From the NCBI RefSeq assembly GCF_014203155.1, contig NZ_JACHIK010000018.1:1-64000 (forward strand): a stretch of 64,000 nt of DNA, in the 5' to 3' direction. The translations under genes and the position numbers were made by a program. Shown here piece after piece: positions 42,516 through 49,946 of the stretch. Each line of letters begins with the position of its first letter. The first letter of the stretch is position 1. The notes under the pieces are model-generated. The model was given only the letters and a program-made list of their open reading frames with translations. It had not been told where the DNA came from and made no database searches. Source of the DNA: Shinella fusca. Its GTDB lineage: Bacteria; Pseudomonadota; Alphaproteobacteria; Rhizobiales; Rhizobiaceae.

Positions 42516-42541
42516 GGTTCCCTGAAGTCTTTCAGGGAGCC
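42516..42541 (+). promoter_or_regulatory. Hairpin sequestering the RBS of the following gene
   Basis: GGTTCCCTGAA (42516-42526) pairs along its whole length with TTCAGGGAGCC (42531-42541; one G-U) around a GTCT loop. The 3' arm contains AGGGAG, the ribosome-binding site 8 nt ahead of the ATG at 42548. No U-run, so not a terminator. Confidence 0.55.
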
Positions 42542-42547
42542 ATTGTC

Positions 42548-43009
42548 ATGAAGATCGACGGCAGCACGCTTTCCGCCTATGCGCTCTCCCGCCAGCGCAC
42601 GGCGACGGCCGACAACAGCCTTTCCGGCGACACGGGCGGCGGCGGCGGTTCTTCATCGGGGCGCAACATCCCGACCGTCGAGCCCACCGCCGCGATGCCC
42701 TCCGGCCTTGCCAACGCGCTCTGGCTGACGACGGCGAAGCTGGAAAAATCCGGCACGGAAAGCGACGATCTTCTCTCCGAATTCATGGACCTTGCGAAGA
42801 TGACGCCCATCGAGCGGCTGCGCAAGGAGCTCCTGGAGAAGATGGGCCTCACCGAGGACAGCCTCGCGCAGATGCCGGAGGAACAGCGCGCGGCCATCGA
42901 GGAAGAGATCCGCCGCGCCATCAAGGAACGTCTCGGCATCGACGACACGCAACACGCCGGCGCCATGGAAGGGCAATCCACCGCCGGCACGCCGGAAGCG
43001 GAGGCCTGA
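42548..43009 (+). CDS. Hypothetical acidic helical protein (153 aa)
   Basis: Not recognised. The N-terminus (about 1-45) is low complexity (Ser/Gly-rich, GDTGGGGGSSSG). The rest is helical: LANALWLTTAKLEKSGTESD, LLSEFMDLAKMTPIERLRKE then KMGLTEDSLAQMPEEQRAAI and EEEIRRAIKERLGID. No membrane segment. I recall similar short helical proteins in rhizobia without function. Its ribosome-binding site lies inside a stable hairpin. Confidence 0.7.
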   Translation: MKIDGSTLSAYALSRQRTATADNSLSGDTGGGGGSSSGRNIPTVEPTAAMPSGLANALWLTTAKLEKSGTESDDLLSEFMDLAKMTPIERLRKELLEKMGLTEDSLAQMPEEQRAAIEEEIRRAIKERLGIDDTQHAGAMEGQSTAGTPEAEA

Positions 43010-43037
43010 CCAGCCTTCGCTTTCCTGCTTCGAGGTA

Positions 43038-43174
43038 AAGACCCTCTCTGCCTGCCGGCATCTCCCCCACAAGGGGGGAGAACGCTGACGGCTTGCTCTT
43101 CCTTCCCATTTTTCGCGCGAAGGAGCGGCACGTTAAGTCCCTCCCCCTTGTGGGGAGGGGTTGGGGAGGGGTCT
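43038..43174. repeat. RIME-like mosaic repeat, A-B type (inverted relative to others)
   Basis: A module first (CTGCCTGCCGGCATCTCCCC) then inverse B module (CTCCCCCTTGTGGGGAGGGG). Located just upstream of the attenuator promoter. Confidence 0.85.
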
Positions 43175-43197
43175 TCATTTTTCCGCAACAGACCCGA

Positions 43198-43225
43198 TTG
43201 ACAATCACCGCGAAAGAGAGAATAT
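43198..43225 (+). promoter_or_regulatory. Promoter of the attenuated acetyltransferase operon
   Basis: TTGACA (43198-43203) with a -10-like GAATAT (43220-43225) at the spacing usual for rhizobial sigma70 promoters. Transcription would start near 43232, at or next to the leader-peptide ATG. Confidence 0.55.
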
Positions 43226-43232
43226 CGCGTCC

Positions 43233-43283
43233 ATGATCAAGAGCACGCACATCGCCGCAACGTATTTTTGGCTGTTCCGATAG
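43233..43283 (+). CDS. Leader peptide with aromatic control codons
   Basis: 16 codons: MIKSTHIAATYFWLFR, stop TAG. The codons Tyr-Phe-Trp-Leu-Phe stand next to the stop and run into the first arm of the attenuator. The predicted transcription start coincides with the ATG, as recalled for the leaderless trpL leader of S. meliloti. Probably a cis-acting sensor of charged aromatic tRNA supply. Confidence 0.6.
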   Translation: MIKSTHIAATYFWLFR

Positions 43284-43336
43284 GAGCGGCTGTTCGATCA
43301 TGTCAACAAGCCGCCATCAGGCGGCTTTGTTGTTTT
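43271..43336 (+). promoter_or_regulatory. Transcription attenuator
   Basis: Three mutually exclusive pairings are visible. 1:2 pairs GCTGTTCC (43271-43278) with GGAGCGGC (43283-43290). 2:3 (antiterminator) pairs GCGGCT (43287-43292) and the adjacent GTT with AGCCGC (43309-43314) and AAC (43305-43307). 3:4 (terminator) pairs AAGCCGCC (43308-43315) with GGCGGCTT (43320-43327). This is the classic layout of ribosome-mediated attenuation. The regulated genes are the downstream GNAT and probably the DJ-1-like gene. Confidence 0.65.
43308..43336 (+). terminator. Attenuator terminator hairpin
   Basis: AAGCCGCC-ATCA-GGCGGCTT, perfect 8-bp stem and 4-nt loop, followed by TGTTGTTTT; 38 nt before the acetyltransferase ATG. 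Confidence 0.75.
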
Positions 43337-43373
43337 AAGGGCACCTGATGGCAGAAAAACCAAGGAGCCCGAA

Positions 43374-43874
43374 ATGCAAAATACCGTCATCAAGCTCGAA
43401 CCCCTGCCCGTCGAACGCCCGCCGGTGCTGACCATCCGCGCCGCCCGCCAGGGCGACCTGCAGCAGATCCTCGACATGATCGCGCTGCATGCCGAATGCC
43501 ACGGCGACACGGCGAAACTCACGGCCGCCGACCTCGACCGCGACCTCTTCGGCGCCCATCCCTGGATCACCGCGCTGGTGGCCGAAGCCGGCGGGCGGCT
43601 GATCGGCTACGCCCTGCTCGTGCCGATGTACCGCGCCGCCGAAGGCCTGCGCGGCATGGAGCTGCACCAGATCTTCGTGCGCGCGGGCCATCGCGGCAAC
43701 GGCATCGGCCACCATCTCGTCTCGCGCGCCCGCGAGCATGCCCGCATCGCCGGCTGCGGCTACCTCTCGGTGAGCGCGGCGACCGGCAACTTCAACGCCC
43801 ACCGCTTCTACGAGCAGATGAATTTCCGCGCCGGCCCCGTCACCGGCATGCGCTACGTGCAGGCCCTCGGCTGA
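43374..43874 (+). CDS. GNAT acetyltransferase under attenuation control
   Basis: A 166-residue GNAT enzyme: TIRAARQGDLQQILDMIALH, LIGYALLVPMYRAAEGLRGM, the acetyl-CoA loop FVRAGHRGNGIGHHLVSRAR and FNAHRFYEQMNFRAGPVTGM. Substrate unknown. The aromatic leader peptide suggests that expression rises when aromatic amino acids are scarce or their tRNAs uncharged; a link to amino acid metabolism is therefore inferred. GGAG lies ahead of the ATG at 43374. The DJ-1-like gene follows by 22 bp. Confidence 0.9.
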   Translation: MQNTVIKLEPLPVERPPVLTIRAARQGDLQQILDMIALHAECHGDTAKLTAADLDRDLFGAHPWITALVAEAGGRLIGYALLVPMYRAAEGLRGMELHQIFVRAGHRGNGIGHHLVSRAREHARIAGCGYLSVSAATGNFNAHRFYEQMNFRAGPVTGMRYVQALG

Positions 43875-43896
43875 CCGCCCCTTCAAGGAGACCACC

Positions 43897-44481
43897 ATGG
43901 CAAAGCGTCTGGCAATCGTCCTCACCGAGGGCTACGCGGACTGGGAATGCGCGCTGCTGATGGCGACGGCGCGCGGAGACTGCGGGGCCGAGACCGTCGT
44001 CCTGACACCGGGCGGGGCCGACGTCACCTCGCTCGGCGGCCTCACCGCGCGCTCCGCCGGCCGGGCCGAGGAGGCCGCGCCCGGCGATTTCGACATCCTG
44101 GTGATCTGCGGCGGCACGATCTGGCAATCCGGCAAGGCGCCGGACCTTGCCGCGCCCGTCCGCCGCTTCCTGAATGCCGGAAAGCCGGTGGCGGGGATCT
44201 GCGACGCGACGCTGGAGCTCGGCCGCCTCGGCGTGCTCGACGAACGGGCGCATACCGGCAACTACCGCAGCCAGCTTGCGGACAAGGTGCCAGCCTATCG
44301 CGGCGGCGCGCTCTACCGCGACCAGCCGCAGGCGGTGAACGACCGCAGCGTCATCACGGCCTCGGGCGCCGCGCCCGTCACCTTCGCGAAGGAAGTGCTG
44401 GAGGCCATCGGCCTCGGCTCGCCCGAGCTTCTCGACTATCTGCGCCTTTACGGCGACGAGCACCGCCCGGCTTCCGCCTGA
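43897..44481 (+). CDS. DJ-1/PfpI superfamily protein
   Basis: A 194-residue class I glutamine amidotransferase-like protein. The nucleophile elbow Cys is in KPVAGICDATLELGRLG; N-terminal LAIVLTEGYADWECALLM carries the Glu typical of the DJ-1 site; FDILVICGGTIWQ is the glycine-rich loop. May be a glyoxalase-like, amidase or chaperone enzyme. GGAG precedes the ATG at 43897. Co-transcribed with the GNAT gene by spacing. Confidence 0.9.
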   Translation: MAKRLAIVLTEGYADWECALLMATARGDCGAETVVLTPGGADVTSLGGLTARSAGRAEEAAPGDFDILVICGGTIWQSGKAPDLAAPVRRFLNAGKPVAGICDATLELGRLGVLDERAHTGNYRSQLADKVPAYRGGALYRDQPQAVNDRSVITASGAAPVTFAKEVLEAIGLGSPELLDYLRLYGDEHRPASA

Positions 44482-44489
44482 CGCTGCAC

Positions 44490-44882
44490 CTATTCCTGTC
44501 CGGCGTCGTCCACCGTCTTGTCGTCGCCCGTTTCGGCGCGCTTTGCGGCGGCGGCCGCGCGCTCGCTCTCGCGCACCACATGCAGGAACTCCGCGGCGAT
44601 CGGCGGGGAGACTTCTACCGTCTTCTTCTCTTTGTCGTAGATGCAGACATAGGTGATCTGGCTCTTGGCCTCCGGCGAAAGCCCCTCGACGGCGGCGATG
44701 CCGAAGGATTGGGTCCCCGTCGGCTCGACGAAGACGGTGGGCGTTCCGAGCGCCTCGGGAAGGCTTGCAAGGCAGCTCTTCTCCACGTCCGCGCGGAATT
44801 CCTCCCAGGCATCGGGCGAGGAGGCATGCGCCGCCGGGGCGGCAAGGGCGAGGGAAAGGACGGCAAGGGGATGAACGCGCAT
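44490..44882 (-). CDS. Hypothetical secreted protein (130 aa)
   Basis: Signal peptide at about 1-20 (HPLAVLSLALAAPAAHA), then a small domain with two cysteines (VEKSCLASLPEALGTPTVFV; ITYVCIYDKEKKTVEVSPPI) and an Ala/charged C-terminus. Periplasmic with a likely disulfide. Not recognised as a named family. Convergent with the DJ-1-like gene. Confidence 0.8.
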   Translation of the reverse strand: MRVHPLAVLSLALAAPAAHASSPDAWEEFRADVEKSCLASLPEALGTPTVFVEPTGTQSFGIAAVEGLSPEAKSQITYVCIYDKEKKTVEVSPPIAAEFLHVVRESERAAAAAKRAETGDDKTVDDAGQE

Positions 44883-45092
44883 CGAAAGGCTCCGTGTTGC
44901 ATGGACTTCGGGCGAAATGTCCTTGATCGGATCTCGTTCCGCCCGCCCTTGATCTGACAGGGGAAACGGGAATGATTTTGTCGCCTGTCAGGAAAATTTG
45001 GAAGCCGGGCGGTTGCCTCTTCCGGTTGCCGCTCCTATGTTCCGATCACGGATTTCATTCATAAAATCCCGTCGCCAAGAGGAGACACCACC

Positions 45093-45695
45093 ATGGCTTT
45101 CGAACTTCCGCCGCTTCCCTACGATTACGACGCGCTTTCGCCCTTCATGTCGCGCGAAACGCTCGAATATCACCACGACAAGCACCACAAGGCCTATGTC
45201 GACAACGGCAACAAGCTGGCGGAGGAAGCCGGCCTTGCGAACCTCTCGCTCGAGGAGATCGTCAAGAAGTCCTACGGCACCAACCAGGGCCTCTTCAACA
45301 ATGCGGGCCAGCACTACAACCACCTGCATTTCTGGAACTGGATGAAGAAGGGCGGCGGCGGCAAGAGCCTGCCGGGCGCGCTCCAGAAGGCCATCGACAG
45401 CGACCTCGGCGGCTATGACAAGTTCAAGGCCGATTTCGTCGCCGCCGGCACCACGCAGTTCGGCTCCGGCTGGGCCTGGCTCTCCGTCAAGGACGGCAAG
45501 CTCGCCATCTCCAAGACCCCGAACGGCGAGAACCCGCTGGTCCACGGCGCTCAGCCGATCCTCGGCGTCGACGTGTGGGAACACTCCTACTACATCGACT
45601 ACCGCAACGCCCGCCCGAAGTACCTCGAAGCCTTCGTCGACAGCCTGATCAACTGGGACTATGTCCTCGAACGCTACGAAGCCGCCACGAAGTAG
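45093..45695 (+). CDS. sodB: Fe/Mn superoxide dismutase
   Basis: A 200-residue SOD. Metal ligands: His in LEYHHDKHHKAYVDNGN, His in GQHYNHLHFWNW, and Asp/His in LGVDVWEHSYYIDYRNARPK. GSGWAWLSVKDGKL is the family signature. Gln in NAGQHYNH favours iron or cambialistic use, though this is not certain. No signal peptide, so cytoplasmic. ATG at 45093 after AGGAG. A clear terminator follows. Confidence 0.97.
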   Translation: MAFELPPLPYDYDALSPFMSRETLEYHHDKHHKAYVDNGNKLAEEAGLANLSLEEIVKKSYGTNQGLFNNAGQHYNHLHFWNWMKKGGGGKSLPGALQKAIDSDLGGYDKFKADFVAAGTTQFGSGWAWLSVKDGKLAISKTPNGENPLVHGAQPILGVDVWEHSYYIDYRNARPKYLEAFVDSLINWDYVLERYEAATK

Positions 45696-45722
45696 TCCTT
45701 TCGCGGGTTTAGCGCTTTACGG

Positions 45723-45751
45723 AACCCCGGCTGGAAACGGCCGGGGTTTTT
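45723..45751 (+). terminator. Terminator of sodB
   Basis: AACCCCGGC pairs with GCCGGGGTT-type arm (45740-45748), followed by TTTTT. Confidence 0.8.
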
Positions 45752-45780
45752 CCTTGGCCGGCACCCTCGCCTCACGCACT

Positions 45781-46020
45781 CCGTCATCCTCGGGCTCGAC
45801 CCGAGGATCCAAGCAACACCCGGGGCATGGATAGTCGGGTCAAGCCCGACCATGACGGAGGAGAGGTTCGGCAAATTGCAACACAGTGCTCTGGCTAGAA
45901 ATGGCCCGAGTTTTCTTTTGTAGGCAACATCACCCCCACACTCCGTCATCCTCAGGCTTGCCCCGAGGATCCAGTCGGCACCGGGGCATGGATGGTCGGG
46001 GCAAGCCCGACCATGACGGA
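45781..46020. repeat. REP-like cluster (ATCCTCGGG type), four units
   Basis: Units at 45781-45810, about 45832-45862, 45942-45971 and 45989-46020, alternating CCGTCATCCTCGGGCTCGAC and TCGGGTCAAGCCCGACCATG orientation. Each is an imperfect palindrome. They occupy most of the space between sodB and the TumE-like gene. Confidence 0.8.
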
Positions 46021-46101
46021 GGAGAGGCCAGTGGAGTTGCCGGCAATCTGACCGGGTCGTCTCCGGTCGGTGTTTCTTTGGTCGACAAACCGCCGTGTTG
46101 A

Positions 46102-46115
46102 TGGCATAAATGCCA
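46102..46115. promoter_or_regulatory. Operator-like palindrome before the TumE-like gene
   Basis: TGGCAT-AA-ATGCCA, perfect 6-bp arms, ending 2 nt before the start codon at 46118. A natural binding site for the HTH antitoxin; it would also hinder ribosome access. Confidence 0.45.
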
Positions 46116-46117
46116 AC

Positions 46118-46399
46118 ATGGATGCCGTTCTTCTCGAGCGCTCGAAGACGGTCCTGCCGGACGGTTCGATCGTCGAGATCGTGCTCTGGCAGGTTCCCGA
46201 ACCCGTTCCCGGAAGCACGCATCTTTTCAAATACCGCCTGTTCTACGGGCGGGACGGCCGGCGGATCGTCGGCTTCGATAATGAGCGCGGCAAGGGCGAC
46301 CATTGCCATCTCGACGGGCGCGAGCGGCCCTATGCGTTCTCGACCGTCGCCGCGCTGCTCGAAGATTTCCGGGCCGAGATCGCCAAAAGGAGACGTTGA
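46118..46399 (+). CDS. TumE-like toxin (DUF6516)
   Basis: A 93-residue protein with the DUF6516/TumE pattern: TVLPDGSIVEIVLWQVPEPV, HLFKYRLFYGRDGRRIVGFD and NERGKGDHCHLDGRERPYAF. I recall this family as the toxin of TumE/TumA modules. The stop is adjacent to the ATG of an HTH partner, as expected for a type II pair. The GKGDH-H motif suggests a nuclease-like site, an inference. Confidence 0.78.
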   Translation: MDAVLLERSKTVLPDGSIVEIVLWQVPEPVPGSTHLFKYRLFYGRDGRRIVGFDNERGKGDHCHLDGRERPYAFSTVAALLEDFRAEIAKRRR

Positions 46400-46768
46400 A
46401 TGAAGCGCGCCTGCATCCAGATCCGCAGCGATTCCGAGGCTCTCCTCGCAGAAAGCCTGGCACGGGCGGCCGAAGCGGCACGCACGGGCGTGCCTTCCGA
46501 TCCTGTCGCGACCTTCACTTTCAGCTCCCCCGCGCAGCTCTTTTCCGTCATCAGCCCCAAGCGCTGGGAATTGATCGAACATTTGCAGAAGATCGGCCCG
46601 AGCAGCATCCGGGCGCTCGCCCGTTCGCTCGGACGGGATGTGAAACGGGTGCATGAGGACGTGGTCGCTCTCGCAGACTGGGGGATCGTCGAGCGCACCG
46701 ATACCGGCAAAGTGGTAGTGCCTTTCGACGTCATCCATGCCGACTTCGATTTGCGGGCCGTCGCGTAG
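46400..46768 (+). CDS. HTH antitoxin (TumA-like)
   Basis: A 122-residue protein whose C-terminal half is a winged helix-turn-helix (PKRWELIEHLQKIGPSSIRA, LARSLGRDVKRVHEDVVALA, DWGIVERTDTGKVVVPFDVI). The N-terminal part likely binds the toxin. It directly follows the TumE-like gene with no gap. Probably autoregulates through the palindrome at 46102-46115. Confidence 0.8.
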   Translation: MKRACIQIRSDSEALLAESLARAAEAARTGVPSDPVATFTFSSPAQLFSVISPKRWELIEHLQKIGPSSIRALARSLGRDVKRVHEDVVALADWGIVERTDTGKVVVPFDVIHADFDLRAVA

Positions 46769-47467
46769 TCACACCGCACCGGCCGGCCTTTCCGCCCACC
46801 CCGAAATCCACAATTGCCGCAACCCATTCCCCTCGCCGCGGAAATGACTGCCGGTCGCTTCACAGGCTTCCACGCGGTCGGCGCGGAAGTTGCGGAGGGC
46901 GCGGCGCAGCTCGCACCAGGCGACGATATTGGCGTTTTCCGAATAATAGATCAGGGCGATGGGGCGGATGGTGCGCTCGGTGGGGCGGGCCTGTTCGTCG
47001 CGGTAGCGGATCGACAGCGTCTCCTCGTCGCGGATCGCCCGGCGCACGCCCGCAAGGTCGATGCCCTCCGGCTGGCGTGGCGCCGAGCCCCAAGCGTGCA
47101 GCGCTCGGGCCGAAAGCGTCTGGCGCAGCGGCGGCGGTACGGCGCCGGCGATCTTCTCGCCGACGCGGCGGGCGGCGGCCTTGAGTTCGGCATCGCCTGT
47201 GCGCTCCAGCAGCGCGAGCGCCAGCACCACCGCCTCTGTCTCCTCGATGGAGAACATCAGCGGCGGCAGGTCGAAGCCGGGCCGCAGGATATAGCCGATG
47301 CCGCGCTCGCCCTCGACCGGCACGCGCATGGCCTGGAGAGCCGCGATGTCGCGGTAGATCGAGCGCACCGTCACCTCCAGCCGCAAGGCGATCTCCGCCG
47401 CCGTTATCGGGTGGCGGGCGAGCCGCAGGATCTGGATGATCTCGAAAAGCCGTGATGCCTTGCGCAT
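46769..47467 (-). CDS. YafY-type transcriptional regulator (HTH plus WYL)
   Basis: About 232 residues. N-terminal DeoR-type helix-turn-helix (LFEIIQILRLARHPITAAEI, ALRLEVTVRSIYRDIAALQA), then the WYL domain with ETLSIRYRDEQARPTERTIR and IALIYYSENANIVAWCELR plus FRADRVEA. The start at 47467 keeps the perfect palindrome at 47479-47502 outside the coding sequence; an ATG at 47476 is possible. Divergent from a LysE transporter, which it probably controls. Confidence 0.9.
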   Translation of the reverse strand: MRKASRLFEIIQILRLARHPITAAEIALRLEVTVRSIYRDIAALQAMRVPVEGERGIGYILRPGFDLPPLMFSIEETEAVVLALALLERTGDAELKAAARRVGEKIAGAVPPPLRQTLSARALHAWGSAPRQPEGIDLAGVRRAIRDEETLSIRYRDEQARPTERTIRPIALIYYSENANIVAWCELRRALRNFRADRVEACEATGSHFRGEGNGLRQLWISGWAERPAGAV

Positions 47468-47478
47468 GTCCCCCATCA

Positions 47479-47502
47479 CAACTGACACATCCCTGTCAGT
47501 TG
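47479..47502. promoter_or_regulatory. Operator palindrome between regulator and LysE transporter
   Basis: CAACTGACA-CATCCC-TGTCAGTTG, perfect 9-bp arms. A third copy of CAACTGACA lies at 47578-47586, running into the transporter start codon. Candidate sites for the YafY-type regulator. Confidence 0.65.
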
Positions 47503-47585
47503 CCTTTCGCTATAGCACGCCCCAAACGCTTGAAACTGAACGCATCATAGGCCCTTCGCGCGGGGCCCGGCAATGGACAACTGAC

Positions 47586-48221
47586 ATGACCTACAGCGAA
47601 AACCTCTGGCTCTTCTTCCTCCTCGTCGCCGGCATCATCGTCGTGCCGGGCATGGACATGGTGTTCGTGCTGGCAAGTTCGCTTTCGGGCGGGCGCAGGG
47701 CCGGCCTCTCGGCGACCCTTGGCATCATGGCGGGCGGGCTCGTGCACACGCTCTACGGCGCGCTCGGCGTCGGCCTGCTTCTCCATTTCGCGCCGAAACT
47801 CTTCGAGGTGCTGCTGGTCGCGGGTGCGGCCTATGTCGCCTATATCGGCTGGCAGCTCTTCCGAAGCTCCATCGTGATCGAGGCGGTGGACGGGCTCGAC
47901 CGGCGCGGCCTCCTCACCCGCTTCCGCCAGGGCGCGCTGACGAGCCTCATGAACCCCAAGGCCTATCTCTTCATGCTCGCCGTCTTCCCGCAGTTCCTGA
48001 GGCCCGAGTTCGGCCCGGTCTGGCGGCAGGCGGCGGTGATGGTGCTGGTGATCTGGGCAACCCAGCTTGCCGTCTACGGCGGCCTTGCGCTCGCCGCCAG
48101 CCGCAGCCGCTCCGCGCTCCTCGCCAGCCCCGCCGCCACCCGCTTCATCGGCCGCGCCGCCGGCGTGCTGCTGATCGCGATCGCGGCGTTTACGGTGTGG
48201 CGGGGCTGGGGAAGCCTGTGA
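47586..48221 (+). CDS. LysE/RhtB-family exporter
   Basis: A 211-residue membrane protein with about six helices. Family motif GIIVVPGMDMVFVLASSLSG followed by GRRAGLSATLGIMAGGLVHT, and FRQGALTSLMNPKAYLFMLA. Exports amino acids or related small molecules; substrate unknown. ATG at 47586 overlaps a CAACTGACA half-site, so repressor binding could block both transcription and translation start. Confidence 0.93.
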   Translation: MTYSENLWLFFLLVAGIIVVPGMDMVFVLASSLSGGRRAGLSATLGIMAGGLVHTLYGALGVGLLLHFAPKLFEVLLVAGAAYVAYIGWQLFRSSIVIEAVDGLDRRGLLTRFRQGALTSLMNPKAYLFMLAVFPQFLRPEFGPVWRQAAVMVLVIWATQLAVYGGLALAASRSRSALLASPAATRFIGRAAGVLLIAIAAFTVWRGWGSL

Positions 48222-48349
48222 GGGCGCAAACAGGTTCCCGCCCGCGGCATCAAAAAGATTTTACTGTCCGGATTCGTTCAAAATGCAATCATGCGGTCGC
48301 ATCGTAAACCGGCGGCGCGTGGAGCGGCTGCCAGAATCGGGAGACCTCG

Positions 48350-48793
48350 ATGAAGTTCAGGACTTTGGCGGTCGCGGCCGCGCTTGCGGTCATCGGCGCG
48401 GGCGTCGTCGCAGCGGCGGACGAGCCGCAGGTCGTGCGTCAGGGCATGATGAAGAAGATGGGCGGCGCCGCCGGGGCGCTTGCCGGCATCGCGAAGGGCG
48501 AGAAGCCCTATGACGCGGAGATCGTCAAGGCATCGCTTTCCACCATGGTGGAGGTGGCCAAGACCTTCCCCGACCAGTTCCCCGCCGGCTCGGAGACCGG
48601 CCACGAGACCGAGGCGAGCCCGAAGATCTGGGAAGCCATGGACGACTTCAAGGCGCATGCCGCCAAGCTCGGCGCGGACGCCGAGGCCGCCCTTGCCAAC
48701 CTTCCGGCGGACCAGGCGGCGGTCGGCGCAGCGCTCAAGACCATCGGCGCCGATTGCGGCAGCTGTCACGAGGTCTACCGCATCAAGAAATAA
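48350..48793 (+). CDS. Cytochrome c' / c556-like protein
   Basis: A 147-residue periplasmic cytochrome. Signal peptide about 1-22 (TLAVAAALAVIGAGVVAAAD), a four-helix bundle with VRQGMMKKMGGAAGALAGIA, and the C-terminal heme site CGSCH in IGADCGSCHEVYRIKK, the standard position for this class. The axial Met of c556 is probably one of the N-terminal Mets (RQGMMKKM). Followed by a di-heme cytochrome gene. Confidence 0.95.
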   Translation: MKFRTLAVAAALAVIGAGVVAAADEPQVVRQGMMKKMGGAAGALAGIAKGEKPYDAEIVKASLSTMVEVAKTFPDQFPAGSETGHETEASPKIWEAMDDFKAHAAKLGADAEAALANLPADQAAVGAALKTIGADCGSCHEVYRIKK

Positions 48794-48884
48794 GCGGTAG
48801 ACCGGCCTTCCCGAAGCTGCGCGCCGCCCGGCCCTTCCTGCCGGGCCGGCGCCTTTCGGTCCGGATGCGTCACAGGAGGCCCGC

Positions 48885-49793
48885 ATGGCACTTCGCAAAT
48901 TCCTCGGCGGCATCGTCCTCCTCGCGGCGGCGGGCGCGGGGGCATTCTATTTCATCACCGCGCCGCAGCGCCTTCCCGCGCAGACCTGGGCCTCGGCCGG
49001 CGAACCGGACCTTGCCAACGGCGAGCGCCTCTTCAATGCCGGCGGCTGCGCAAGCTGTCATGCCGCGCCGGGCGCTACGGATGCAGACCGGCTGGTGCTT
49101 GCCGGCGGCCTTGCGCTGAAGAGCCCGTTCGGCACCTTCCATGCGCCGAACATCTCGCCGGACGAGACGGCGGGCATCGGCGGCTGGACATTGGCCGAGT
49201 TCGGCGATGCGATGAAGCGCGGCACGGGGCGACGGGGCGAGCATCTCTACCCCGCCTTCCCCTACGCCTCCTATGCGCGCATGACCGTCAAGGATATCGG
49301 CGATCTCTACGGCTACCTGAAGACGCTGCCGAAGAGCGCCAGCGTGCCGCCGGGGCACGACCTGCCCTTCCCCTTCAACATGCGCCTGCTGCTCGGCGGC
49401 TGGAAGTTCCTCTATCTCAACGAGGCGCCGCGCGTGGTGCTCGCCGATGCTAGCGAGACGGTGAAGCACGGCCAGTACCTCGTGGAAGGCCCCGGCCATT
49501 GCGGCGAATGCCACACGCCGCGCGACGTGCTGGGCGGACTGAAGACGGACGAATGGCTTGCCGGCGGGCCGAACCCGGAGGGCGAAGGCCGCATCCCGGA
49601 CATCACGCCGGTCGAGGGCAAGTTCGGCGACTGGAGCGCGGGGGATATCGCCGGCTATCTCGAAACCGGCTTCACGCCGGACTTCGACAGCGTCGGCGGG
49701 GCGATGGTCGCCGTGCAGAAGAACATGGCGCGCCTGCCGAAGGAGGACCGCGAGGCGATCGCGGCGTATCTCAAGGCGGTGCCGGCGCGGTGA
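48885..49793 (+). CDS. Di-heme membrane-anchored cytochrome c
   Basis: A 302-residue protein with an N-terminal membrane anchor (about 5-24) and two heme sites: CASCH in FNAGGCASCHAAPGATD and CGECH in GPGHCGECHTPRDVLG. Methionine ligands follow in each half. The family includes cytochrome subunits of alcohol and other PQQ or flavin dehydrogenases. It lies 91 bp after the cytochrome c' gene and may carry electrons for a periplasmic dehydrogenase. Confidence 0.93.
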   Translation: MALRKFLGGIVLLAAAGAGAFYFITAPQRLPAQTWASAGEPDLANGERLFNAGGCASCHAAPGATDADRLVLAGGLALKSPFGTFHAPNISPDETAGIGGWTLAEFGDAMKRGTGRRGEHLYPAFPYASYARMTVKDIGDLYGYLKTLPKSASVPPGHDLPFPFNMRLLLGGWKFLYLNEAPRVVLADASETVKHGQYLVEGPGHCGECHTPRDVLGGLKTDEWLAGGPNPEGEGRIPDITPVEGKFGDWSAGDIAGYLETGFTPDFDSVGGAMVAVQKNMARLPKEDREAIAAYLKAVPAR

Positions 49794-49805
49794 AGTGGAG
49801 GTGGT

Positions 49806-49946
49806 AAAGACCCCTCCCTAAATCCCTCCCCACAAGGGGGAGGGACTTACCGTGCGGCACGCCCGGCATTCAAGAATTGCGGGAAAAGCGGGCTTCCAGC
49901 CTTTCTCCCCCCTTGTGGGGGAGATGCCGGCAGGCAGAGAGGGCCT
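49806..49946. repeat. RIME-like mosaic repeat, B-A type
   Basis: B module CCCTCCCCACAAGGGGGAGG then A module CTCCCCCCTTGTGGGGGAGA with TGCCGGCAGGCAGAGAGGG. It abuts the stop codon of the aminotransferase gene. Confidence 0.85.

Noticed and set aside
45781-46020. Closely spaced repeats suggestive of a CRISPR-like array
   Set aside because: Units alternate in orientation, are imperfect palindromes shared with other loci and have irregular spacing; no cas genes are present.
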